A DNA stretch of 64,000 nt from Candidatus Deianiraea vastatrix (GTDB lineage: Bacteria; Pseudomonadota; Alphaproteobacteria; Rickettsiales; Deianiraeaceae): the NCBI RefSeq assembly GCF_007993655.1, contig NZ_CP029077.1:676744-740743 (forward strand). The letters run 5' to 3'. How positions within the stretch are numbered: position 1 is the stretch's first letter; each line of letters starts with the position of its first letter. Of the stretch, positions 19,412-26,431 are shown piece after piece. Both the position numbers and the translations under genes were made by a program. The notes under the pieces are model-generated. The model was not told where the DNA came from. It made no database searches and saw nothing but the letters and a program-made list of their open reading frames with translations.

Positions 19412-20447
19412 AGTATTGCTCCTGAGGCTTATCTAGATTGTGTGACTGTAAAGAATTAATATGTGTTATTAGATAGTAATAGTGTTTATTTTTTAAAATA
19501 ATGTGATATCCATCTGAAATGATAGAGTTTGCAATTGGGAAACCAAACAATTGATTCTGGTATTTTTTTAGATTATTTTCAAAAATGTTATAGTGAAAAC
19601 AATCTTTCTTTTTATAAAAATTATAATATAGATTATTTTTTCCAGAATTTAAAATAAACATCTCATCTTTGTATCGCTTTTTTTGAGCATCAAATCTTCT
19701 TTGAGTATCACATTTAATCACTTTGGTGTCGTTAATCTTATCGTCAATATTTGTGCCATTCATTCTCATTGGCATACTTGGGCATTCTGATGATGTAATA
19801 ATAATTATTTTTTCTAACTCTTTTGCATTAATCAATTTCAAAAAAAGAGTATTTAGGTCAAGATGCATCTGCATACCGTCAAATTTACATGCTGAATCTT
19901 TGGCAAGGCGGTAAGTTTTATTTTTAATTAAACTTTTTATTGACTCACTAGAAAGCCCATATATCCTCCTATCAAAAAACCAATTCGTCCTATATAAATA
20001 CACCCAAATCGCCGTAATACACACTAGTAAAAATACTAAAAATCCCTTTAATGTAACCCTAATTAACATAATTTTTAACTTCAAATTTACTAAACTAAGA
20101 TTGTACTTTATTTTATTTTGCAAGTTTTTTCTGAAAATTGAAAAACTACTAACACGCTTAATATCCAATTTACCCCCATATAACCTATCTAAATCCATTA
20201 ATACCTTTTTTACCTCTTTATAATACACCCTGCCCTTTTCGTTTAAAACAAGCTTGTTTTTCACCCTATCGAACAATAAAAACCCTAAATCAGTCTCTAA
20301 AGATGATATCTGTTTTGATATAGTTGTCGCAGAAATACAATTCCTGGTTGCCGCATCATTCACAGAATTGCCACATTCTACAGTTGCACAAAATCCCTTT
20401 AATTGGTCAATTTTGTTCTTCTTATAATTAAAATTCAGAATTTTCAA
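19317..20447 (-). CDS. Membrane-anchored regulator: LysR-type HTH fused to a transmembrane and extracytoplasmic domain
   Basis: 376 residues. Residues about 14-80 are a LysR-type winged helix-turn-helix (QLKGFCATVECGNS, ATTISKQISSLETDLG, LLFDRVKNKLVLNEKG). The usual periplasmic-binding-protein-like effector domain is missing. Instead a basic linker leads to one membrane helix (about 134-152) and a ~220-residue domain shared with the next gene, including the two Cys in AKDSACKF and CDTQRRFD. This is the topology of ToxR/CadC one-component membrane regulators, but with a LysR-type reader head. The start appears to be TTG (20445-20447); no in-frame ATG precedes the HTH, so a mis-set start or early decay is possible. 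Targets and signal unknown; the membrane-regulator role is inferred. Confidence 0.65.
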   Translation of the reverse strand: MKILNFNYKKNKIDQLKGFCATVECGNSVNDAATRNCISATTISKQISSLETDLGFLLFDRVKNKLVLNEKGRVYYKEVKKVLMDLDRLYGGKLDIKRVSSFSIFRKNLQNKIKYNLSLVNLKLKIMLIRVTLKGFLVFLLVCITAIWVYLYRTNWFFDRRIYGLSSESIKSLIKNKTYRLAKDSACKFDGMQMHLDLNTLFLKLINAKELEKIIIITSSECPSMPMRMNGTNIDDKINDTKVIKCDTQRRFDAQKKRYKDEMFILNSGKNNLYYNFYKKKDCFHYNIFENNLKKYQNQLFGFPIANSIISDGYHIILKNKHYYYLITHINSLQSHNLDKPQEQYFIFKKLTLSELKNYDNGSYWKLIKEYNINID

Positions 20448-20598
20448 CCTGCATACTAAATATAAAATCTATAGCATTGAAGGACAAGATTATAGATATA
20501 GTGAGGATGATGGCGGATTAAAATATTAAGGGTTCCAAAAGTGTATAAAAAATATTATTTATTTCTAATTTTTCAGTGTTTCATTCAACAACATAACT

Positions 20599-21174
20599 TC
20601 ACTTAATGCTATTGCTTTTTAATACAGTGTTAATATATTTAGGGGAGCATGTATTTGCATCTGTTACCTTCAATACCATAAATAATATCTGCATTCCACT
20701 ATAGATGCAAACAGCTGCAACAACAATTTGAATAGCGCCAGTTGCCATTCCCTGCCCTGGTTTTGTATTTCCAAACATATAATTTACCCCAAGAAAAAAC
20801 AAGGCAAATAAAACAGTGTATCTTCCAAGTGTATCTCTTAAAGTTCTGTAGGCATAACAGACTTGCTCAATAATAACATTAACCTGACATACTCCATATC
20901 TTGGCGTTCCGGCGTTGTCGGATATAGTGACGGTTTGCAGGCAATTTAAATTGTAATACTGGCTACCAATTGATATATCACTATTTGCTTTTGTTGTCAT
21001 GCAAGTTGCGCAAGATGGATTTTGTGGGTTGTCCATACATGTAAAGACAGATCTTGCACCAAGGCAGACCTTGCCACCTGGGCAATCGTTATTTGAAAAA
21101 CACAATAACCCCGCAGCAAATGAATTACTTGAGATACAAAATATAAAAAATATTGTGCAAAATAAAAAACGCAT
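20599..21174 (-). CDS. Cys-rich exported membrane protein, VirB2/TrbC-pilin-like candidate
   Basis: 191 residues. A signal peptide (cut after SNSFA, about residue 21) leads to a Cys-rich part with about eight Cys between residues 24 and 110, then two hydrophobic helices (about 117-137 and 146-168) separated by a short polar GNTKPGQGM loop. The two-helix C terminus after a signal peptide is the plan of VirB2/TrbC type IV secretion pilins, but the Cys-rich N-terminal extension is not typical and the match is by pattern only. A strong promoter lies directly upstream. No other vir genes are adjacent, though Rickettsiales vir genes are often dispersed. Alternative: an unrelated small exported membrane protein. 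Confidence 0.45.
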   Translation of the reverse strand: MRFLFCTIFFIFCISSNSFAAGLLCFSNNDCPGGKVCLGARSVFTCMDNPQNPSCATCMTTKANSDISIGSQYYNLNCLQTVTISDNAGTPRYGVCQVNVIIEQVCYAYRTLRDTLGRYTVLFALFFLGVNYMFGNTKPGQGMATGAIQIVVAAVCIYSGMQILFMVLKVTDANTCSPKYINTVLKSNSIK

Positions 21175-21193
21175 AAATTCAACTACTTGGCAA

Positions 21194-21221
21194 ATTGTAT
21201 ATTAAATATTTTAAAAATCAA
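21194..21221 (-). promoter_or_regulatory. Sigma70-like promoter of the VirB2-like gene
   Basis: Minus-strand TTGATT (21216-21221) and TACAAT (21194-21199), spacer 16 nt, about 20 nt before the ATG. A close match to consensus. Confidence 0.6.
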
Positions 21222-21249
21222 GTAATTTTCGGTATTCATATTTTAATAA

Positions 21250-21477
21250 ATGAAGGTCATGCGCACGATGTAACAATTTCGTCAAATTCAAGATGATAAC
21301 ATTCGTCCATCACAGCAGCAGCAAATAATTCCGCAAATCAATGTTCAAGTACAAGAGCAAGAACAAGGTGAAAATAGCAATATTGTGCAAATAAATCAAA
21401 ATGGCGGTGGTATTCACATTCAAGGTGAGATGCAAAGAAGAAATAGTGGTAGTAATTTACAGCAAGGCTCAATGTAG
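21250..21477 (+). pseudogene. Gln-rich coding remnant interrupted by a stop
   Basis: Reading from ATG 21250, MKVMRTM is followed by TAA (21271-21273). The same frame then stays open for 67 codons of polar, Gln/Asn-rich sequence (QFRQIQDDN, then PSQQQQIIPQ, ending LQQGSM) to a TAG at 21475-21477. The composition resembles the polar tails of the coiled-coil proteins at 22777-23847 and 46520-48019. Probably the 3' end of a decayed gene; its family is unknown. Confidence 0.45.
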
Positions 21478-21551
21478 GTTAAAAAGTAGGGGAGATAAAA
21501 TCTTATCATTTTACTTGATTTAAGGCATCTTAATCGATGCCCTTTTTACCT

Positions 21552-22694
21552 TTACGCATCCATTTGAGCCATGGTTCGTTTTTCTGCATCTGTTAAAAAA
21601 GTTGCTTCGGATAAGGCTTTCCAAAGGGTATAGCGTTTTTCAACAAGGGTTGGAATTTGATCAAGATCTGCAAGAATTGTTATCTTTTCCCCAGTTTTGG
21701 CAGTTATATGCGTTGCGATTGCTTCAAAAATAAGCTCTGCAAGTGGCAATATTGTCTCTTCCCAAAGGGCAATTCTGCTTTCTGCAAAATTATTATATGT
21801 ATTATCGCCTTGAATTCCAAGTAAATTAGAGGGAACTCCAAATGCAAGAGCTATATCCCGCGCGGCAGAGTTTTTGGTTTCAATAAACTCCATGTCTTTT
21901 GGTGAAATGCTCATTTCTTGCCATTTCAAGCCACCTTCAAGTATCATAACCTTTCCTGCCGCAAGGCTGCCCGTGAAGTCATTTCGAAGCTGATCGCTCA
22001 GGCGTGAAAATTGTTCATCTGTTAAATCGTTTCCATTTGCCTCAACAACAAGCGCCCCACTTGGGCGAGCTCCATTTTGCAAAAGACATTTATTCCAAGC
22101 AATTGCTTCATTGTATTGATCAATTGAAAATCTTGCGGTATAAAGTGGCGAAAGCCCATATAGTTTATCGTTTGGATTAAAAAGCTTTATATGCAAAACT
22201 TCGCCAACTTCGCCAATCATGCTTGCATCTAAAATTTCGGTTTTTTGCCCATTATTATAGGCATATTGCATAACATTATTTTCACTATCTACGACAATTG
22301 AGACAAGATCTGACGGTAAAACATGAAGAGCATCAATTTGATTGTCGCCAAGGTCTGATTTAATATAGCTATTTCCAAAAATAAGTAAGTTTTTAACAAT
22401 TGTTTCAAAAAAAAGCTTTTGAGACATTAAGTCATTTGGTTTTGCAATAAGATCATTAATTTGAGCTCCAGTCATTTCAGCTCCATCACTGCCGTATATA
22501 ACAGTGCGAATGGATGAAACGCATTGTGATATAAGCTTTATACAGCGATTTGCCACAACATTTGACGCATATCCATTGTATGCAAGTGATGAATAGCTTG
22601 GGTCACTCCAGCTTGCTTTAGTGTTTGAATTTAAAACATAGCTTTTTGAGTAGGTTTTCTTGACTTCTTTAGTATTTTTTTTCGCAAAAAACAT
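21552..22694 (-). CDS. GTA/HK97-type phage portal protein (RcGTA gp3-like)
   Basis: 380 residues matching the HK97 portal family. Visible blocks are ANRCIKLISQCVSSI, NDLMSQKLFFETIVKNLLIF, GNSYIK, LYGLSPLYTARFSID and the C-terminal AFGVPSNLLGIQGDNTYNNF. The portal forms the dodecameric ring through which terminase packages DNA. Length is close to alphaproteobacterial GTA portals. The gene stands alone: no terminase, protease or major capsid gene is adjacent, in contrast to the contiguous RcGTA cluster. It carries the TGCTTCCA leader element shared with the other two GTA loci. Intact over its whole length. Confidence 0.9.
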   Translation of the reverse strand: MFFAKKNTKEVKKTYSKSYVLNSNTKASWSDPSYSSLAYNGYASNVVANRCIKLISQCVSSIRTVIYGSDGAEMTGAQINDLIAKPNDLMSQKLFFETIVKNLLIFGNSYIKSDLGDNQIDALHVLPSDLVSIVVDSENNVMQYAYNNGQKTEILDASMIGEVGEVLHIKLFNPNDKLYGLSPLYTARFSIDQYNEAIAWNKCLLQNGARPSGALVVEANGNDLTDEQFSRLSDQLRNDFTGSLAAGKVMILEGGLKWQEMSISPKDMEFIETKNSAARDIALAFGVPSNLLGIQGDNTYNNFAESRIALWEETILPLAELIFEAIATHITAKTGEKITILADLDQIPTLVEKRYTLWKALSEATFLTDAEKRTMAQMDA

Positions 22695-22748
22695 AATTAT
22701 TGATAAAATTTACTTCCATAAAAATGATATACTTTTTTTCTGGAAGCA
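22695..22748 (-). promoter_or_regulatory. Shared GTA leader element upstream of the portal gene
   Basis: Minus strand TGCTTCCA (22741-22748), G, an A7 tract, GTATATCA, then TGGAAGTA (22711-22718) and a TAAATTTTATCA box before the ATG. Octamer to ATG is 54 nt against 52 nt at the other two loci. Here a second, inverted half-site makes an imperfect palindrome. Confidence 0.6.
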
Positions 22749-22776
22749 AATTTTTTCAAAGCAGTTTTATTATTTA

Positions 22777-23847
22777 CTAATATCTACTATGATTAAAGGA
22801 AGATGAATTAATTGAAATAGTTGATTTAGGATGCTTCAAGCCGTCTAGAATAGCAGATTTATCTTTATCAACGTATGAATTACCTTCTGGGTTGTAGATA
22901 CTCTTTTCTTCATAAAGACTACCTTGCGTTGAAATATGAAATTTACTTCTTTTATCATCATATTGTTCTTCATCAATTTCCTCGTCAAAACCATTGCTTT
23001 CCATTAACGTGTCGTCATTATCAAAACTGCCTCTAAATTGCGGTTGTTGATTTCCTCTTTCTTGTTGATCATATTCATAATGGAATTGATCAACAGCCTG
23101 ATGAATCCCATCTTTCTGAAGTACATTTTCTGGATTATTGGCAATTTCTTCATTTAGTTTTTCTAAAATAAAAGATTGCTGACCTTTTTTTTCCTCAAGA
23201 TAATTATGCACATCTTCTATTTGCTCTTGTAACTGCTCAGCTTTACTTTGTTGACCAGTTAAGAAATTTATCAATTGCTGCCATAAACTTTCTTTTTGAA
23301 CACTATGTTTTTCATTTTGCAATATTTGTAGTTCTGCTTCTATAGATTTAATAGTTTCTTGAACTTCTTGCAACTCCTGTGTTTTTTCACTTTTATATCT
23401 TTCAGCCTTATTAATATCTTTTTGTGTATTATAATAGTAATTTTGTATACCAGACTTGACGTTATTAATTTCATTAATTTGTTCATTTTTTGTAACGTGT
23501 TTTGGTAAGTCTTGCGTCATATTTTCTGCAATATTTTGACTATCTCGAATTAGATATTTCTCTTCTATTCTTGCAACAGTTTCTTCTACAACTTTCCTAC
23601 CAATTTCATGTGTTAATTCTTGACTCGGATCCATTTTATTAAAGCAATCTTTTTGTATTTTGATATTTTCAAGATAATTCGTTAAAATGTTTTTTTTGTT
23701 TTCTGCTTTCTCACGCTCAGCCTTTGAAAGTGTAGTATCTTTTGACATAATGTCAGCTTTATCTATTTCTATTTCAAAATCCTCAATAACACTATCCGTA
23801 TCATTAACAAACTGCCCTATTGATTTCGTTTTATTTTGCTGCTCCAT
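22777..23847 (-). CDS. Large coiled-coil protein of unknown function (candidate effector)
   Basis: 356 residues, very polar, with no signal peptide or membrane helix. About residues 130-250 are rich in Glu, Gln and Lys with heptad character (RYKSEKTQELQEVQETIKSI region), consistent with a long coiled coil. The tail is acidic (FDNDDTLMES, DEEIDEEQYDD) and ends in a Ser/Asn-rich stretch. It resembles in composition the 499-residue protein at 46520-48019. No catalytic motif seen. It has one of the best promoters in the window. A secreted host-interaction protein is conceivable, but this rests on composition only. Confidence 0.7.
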   Translation of the reverse strand: MEQQNKTKSIGQFVNDTDSVIEDFEIEIDKADIMSKDTTLSKAEREKAENKKNILTNYLENIKIQKDCFNKMDPSQELTHEIGRKVVEETVARIEEKYLIRDSQNIAENMTQDLPKHVTKNEQINEINNVKSGIQNYYYNTQKDINKAERYKSEKTQELQEVQETIKSIEAELQILQNEKHSVQKESLWQQLINFLTGQQSKAEQLQEQIEDVHNYLEEKKGQQSFILEKLNEEIANNPENVLQKDGIHQAVDQFHYEYDQQERGNQQPQFRGSFDNDDTLMESNGFDEEIDEEQYDDKRSKFHISTQGSLYEEKSIYNPEGNSYVDKDKSAILDGLKHPKSTISINSSSFNHSRY

Positions 23848-23878
23848 ATATATTACAAATAAATATTTAATACTTTTT

Positions 23879-23906
23879 ATTGTAAGTATCTAACTTTAAT
23901 TGTCAA
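23879..23906 (-). promoter_or_regulatory. Strong sigma70-like promoter of the coiled-coil gene
   Basis: Minus-strand TTGACA (23901-23906) and TACAAT (23879-23884) with a 16-nt spacer: a full -35 match and a five-of-six -10 match. The leader to the ATG at 23847 is about 25 nt. Confidence 0.7.
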
Positions 23907-24018
23907 GTTTTATTTGTATTTTTTAAAAAAATTCCTTGATAATAATAATGTACCGATTCATCATTACATGAATATTTTGTATGACTATGACAAAAATTGG
24001 AACTTTAAATTTTGTAAT

Positions 24019-24819
24019 ATGAGAATGTTTTTACAATCAATTTCGGCAATATTTTTATGCTCATTTTTTATAACAAAGCATGCCTTTGCAATTGACTGTC
24101 GCAATGTTCAAAATGATACCTTTGCATCCACAGTATGTAACAGCAATGATTTGATCAACCTTGATAAAGAACTAAATGACATCTATCGAGAAACTCTAAA
24201 AAAATCAGGCAAAAAAGATTTAATCGACTCTCAAAGAGAATGGATAAAATTTGTATACGCTAGCACATGCAATAATAATCGTGATTTATACCCTTCTTGC
24301 AAAAAAAACAATGCACAGTATAATCCAAAGCGTATTGAAGGATTTTATAAACATAGAATTCAATTCTTAAAAACCTACGACCCTAGCATAACCAAGTTTA
24401 ATAAAATATGGTACACCTTTGGTGGAACTGCTCATAATATGATTTTTGACGGGTCTATATCTTGCGATACTCATACAGGAGGTCTTGATACATGCGATAC
24501 TACGCAAAGTCATTTTGATACATATACCAAATATAATGATGATTGTATTTTTGAGTATAGAAAACCTGATTTTACAGCATATTGTGTAATAGATAACTCA
24601 CTGATGGTTGAAATTCATGACTATAAAGATATTTCAGAGACTGAGCTACAAAATACAATGTACGATTTATATGAGCATGCAAAATGGTATAAATCGCATA
24701 ATGTAGGCGACAATAAACCCTGCCCTATTTTAAAATCACAGACTTTTAAAAATCTTCTTTTTATACACTGTTTTCTTGAAAAAACAAGTTATTATTCAAG
24801 ATATAATGATTATGAGTAA
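24019..24819 (+). CDS. Exported protein with LprI-type (DUF1311) domain
   Basis: 266 residues from ATG 24019; the longer frame from 23914 would put extra residues before the signal peptide. Signal peptide about residues 1-22 (ends THAFA-like: KHAFA before IDCRN). The next ~90 residues are an LprI-like domain: an early Cys pair, [27 protein letters not shown], all typical of this periplasmic family, some of whose members inhibit lysozyme. The remaining ~150 residues, with several more Cys, match nothing I recognise. The likely location is the periplasm or outside the cell. Inhibitor activity is an inference from the family. Confidence 0.7.
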   Translation: MRMFLQSISAIFLCSFFITKHAFAIDCRNVQNDTFASTVCNSNDLINLDKELNDIYRETLKKSGKKDLIDSQREWIKFVYASTCNNNRDLYPSCKKNNAQYNPKRIEGFYKHRIQFLKTYDPSITKFNKIWYTFGGTAHNMIFDGSISCDTHTGGLDTCDTTQSHFDTYTKYNDDCIFEYRKPDFTAYCVIDNSLMVEIHDYKDISETELQNTMYDLYEHAKWYKSHNVGDNKPCPILKSQTFKNLLFIHCFLEKTSYYSRYNDYE

Positions 24820-24878
24820 AAAGATTAAATAGATTTGTAAAGACTTTTGCGACTTGCTTCATTTTCAATTTATCAAAA

Positions 24879-25031
24879 TTTGAAGGAATTATTCCAGCAC
24901 TAGAGAGCGCGCATGCTGTTGCTTTTGCCACAAAACTTGCGACAAAGCTATCAAAAGATGAAACGATTTTGGTGAATTTATCCGGCAGGGGCGATAAGGA
25001 TATTGAATTTGTGAGTAAAAATTTTCTTTAG
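24879..25031 (+). pseudogene. trpB: 3' remnant of trpB (tryptophan synthase beta chain)
   Basis: The frame reads [17 protein letters not shown], then [17 protein letters not shown], ending at TAG 25029-25031. This is the C-terminal signature of TrpB, including the phosphate-contacting SGRGDKD. The frame stays open a little upstream, but no TrpB homology precedes FEG and no catalytic Lys region exists. About 50 of roughly 400 codons survive. A clear relic of tryptophan synthesis. Confidence 0.85.
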
Positions 25032-25060
25032 ACTTCGATATTAAAGAAATAAACAAAGAT

Positions 25061-25080
25061 GGCAGTTTAACTAGACTGCC
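25061..25080 (-). terminator. Possible terminator hairpin downstream of the Rossmann-protein gene
   Basis: GGCAGT (25061-25066) and ACTGCC (25075-25080) form a 6-bp stem with an 8-nt loop, about 100 nt after the stop at 25185 on the minus strand. The following sequence is T-rich but lacks a clean U-run, so the call is weak. Confidence 0.3.
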
Positions 25081-25184
25081 CCTTCTAATTAAACACTATC
25101 TATAATCTGCAAACTTGACAATTTAATAAATTCCTTTATACAATATAGCTTTAACAATTCAACCGTTTCTATTAATGAAAAGGG

Positions 25185-26135
25185 CTAAAGCCTTGGGCTT
25201 GGAGTAAAAAACAACGAACTTGCCACTCTTTTAATTCCGTCTACAAAATGGCCAACATTTTCAGCATGCCAACTTTGTGCAAAAATTTGCTTACCATCTT
25301 TATCAAACATATCGACTGTAAATGCTGTAATAACCTTATTAGCCTGATGTAACTCACTTGAACTCATACCTCTGTGTGATGCTATTATAATTTTTTTGCC
25401 ATTATCTAGGCTAATCTCTTGTGACATAAGTGGCATTTCTTTTGATTTATCAAAATTTGTAACTTTTTCATTTAGTTTTTCATACGCCTTGATAATCTCA
25501 TCTTTAGTCACAATATTTGACCTCACTAAGAAATCAATTATTGTTTTCATAAAAACTTCCTTGTCGTTGCGATGAAAATCTGTAATAGCAATTACCATAG
25601 TTTCTTTGTCATTCATTTTTTTTATTGTCTCCTCGTTAAATAAATTATCCTTTAGCGTATTGATATTACCCGTAATTAATATATTAAATTTTCTTTGATT
25701 TTCCTTTTGTGTAAATTTCCCTGTTTTATTTCTCCATGCATCAAATATATTTTTAACTTCATTGCCATTATCTGGCGTCACAGACAAATAATTTATCTTG
25801 TGAGATATCTTATTTATATCATATGCATCCATTATTTTCTTTGTAATTATTTTCGTATTTTCCGAACTTGAGACGTCAATAATATTTTGCGCAGATGGTA
25901 TAAGCGCATCAATGTCATTAATAAATTTTATCTTCCCATAATCTTCTTGTGACAATATCGACATCCCACCCTCATTCTCAATTCTTTTTTTGTATATTTC
26001 CACAGGATTTTTCATTTTTGTTAATATATTTACATTATATCCTTGATCAATATACTCTTTTGCCATCGCAAAACCAAGCCTTCCAGCCCCAATAATTGAT
26101 ATATGTTTCTCTGATGTATTGTGTACTTTTTTCAT
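25185..26135 (-). CDS. NAD(P)-binding Rossmann-fold protein of unknown substrate
   Basis: 316 residues. The N-terminal IIGAGRLGFAMAKEY has the GxGxxG dinucleotide-binding loop at residues 16-21, as in the 6-phosphogluconate/prephenate-dehydrogenase-like superfamily. The expected second half with a helical dehydrogenase domain is not recognisable. Residues about 140-240 are Lys/Asn-rich, and a late SWHAENVGHFVDG is the only other distinctive piece. It could be a diverged NADP oxidoreductase or a Rossmann scaffold. tRNA-Ser lies just upstream on the same strand. Confidence 0.6.
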   Translation of the reverse strand: MKKVHNTSEKHISIIGAGRLGFAMAKEYIDQGYNVNILTKMKNPVEIYKKRIENEGGMSILSQEDYGKIKFINDIDALIPSAQNIIDVSSSENTKIITKKIMDAYDINKISHKINYLSVTPDNGNEVKNIFDAWRNKTGKFTQKENQRKFNILITGNINTLKDNLFNEETIKKMNDKETMVIAITDFHRNDKEVFMKTIIDFLVRSNIVTKDEIIKAYEKLNEKVTNFDKSKEMPLMSQEISLDNGKKIIIASHRGMSSSELHQANKVITAFTVDMFDKDGKQIFAQSWHAENVGHFVDGIKRVASSLFFTPSPRL

Positions 26136-26158
26136 AAAATGAAGACAAAATAAGTTAA

Positions 26159-26252
26159 TGGCGGACAGACAGGGATTCGAACCCTGGATACAGATTTTTG
26201 TCCGTATAGTTTCTTAGCAGGAAACCGCCTTCAGCCTCTCGGCCATCTGTCC
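26159..26252 (-). tRNA. tRNA-Ser(GCT)
   Basis: On the minus strand the 7-bp acceptor stem pairs GGACAGA with TCTGTCC. The T arm contains GGTTCGAATCC. The anticodon arm has the loop CTGCTAA within GTTTC/GAAAC, giving anticodon GCT (reads AGC/AGU). The long variable arm confirms the serine type. The 3' CCA is encoded (26159-26161). Confidence 0.95.
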
Positions 26253-26261
26253 GTTGTGATT

Positions 26262-26289
26262 ACACTAACTGTAAAAATACTAAAATCAA
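26262..26289 (-). promoter_or_regulatory. Promoter of tRNA-Ser
   Basis: Minus-strand TTGATT (26284-26289) and TAGTGT (26262-26267), spacer 16 nt, immediately before the tRNA 5' end. Confidence 0.45.
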
Positions 26290-26431
26290 GTTTTATTTTT
26301 TTTCGCTATACATAAACTGTTTTTCCCATTGTGTAGTATTTTTTTATCAATATATTTATTATAAAACACTTGACAATAATATTTAATATTTTAGTTTCAA
26401 AAAAATCAATCAAATCAAATTTTTTAAACCC

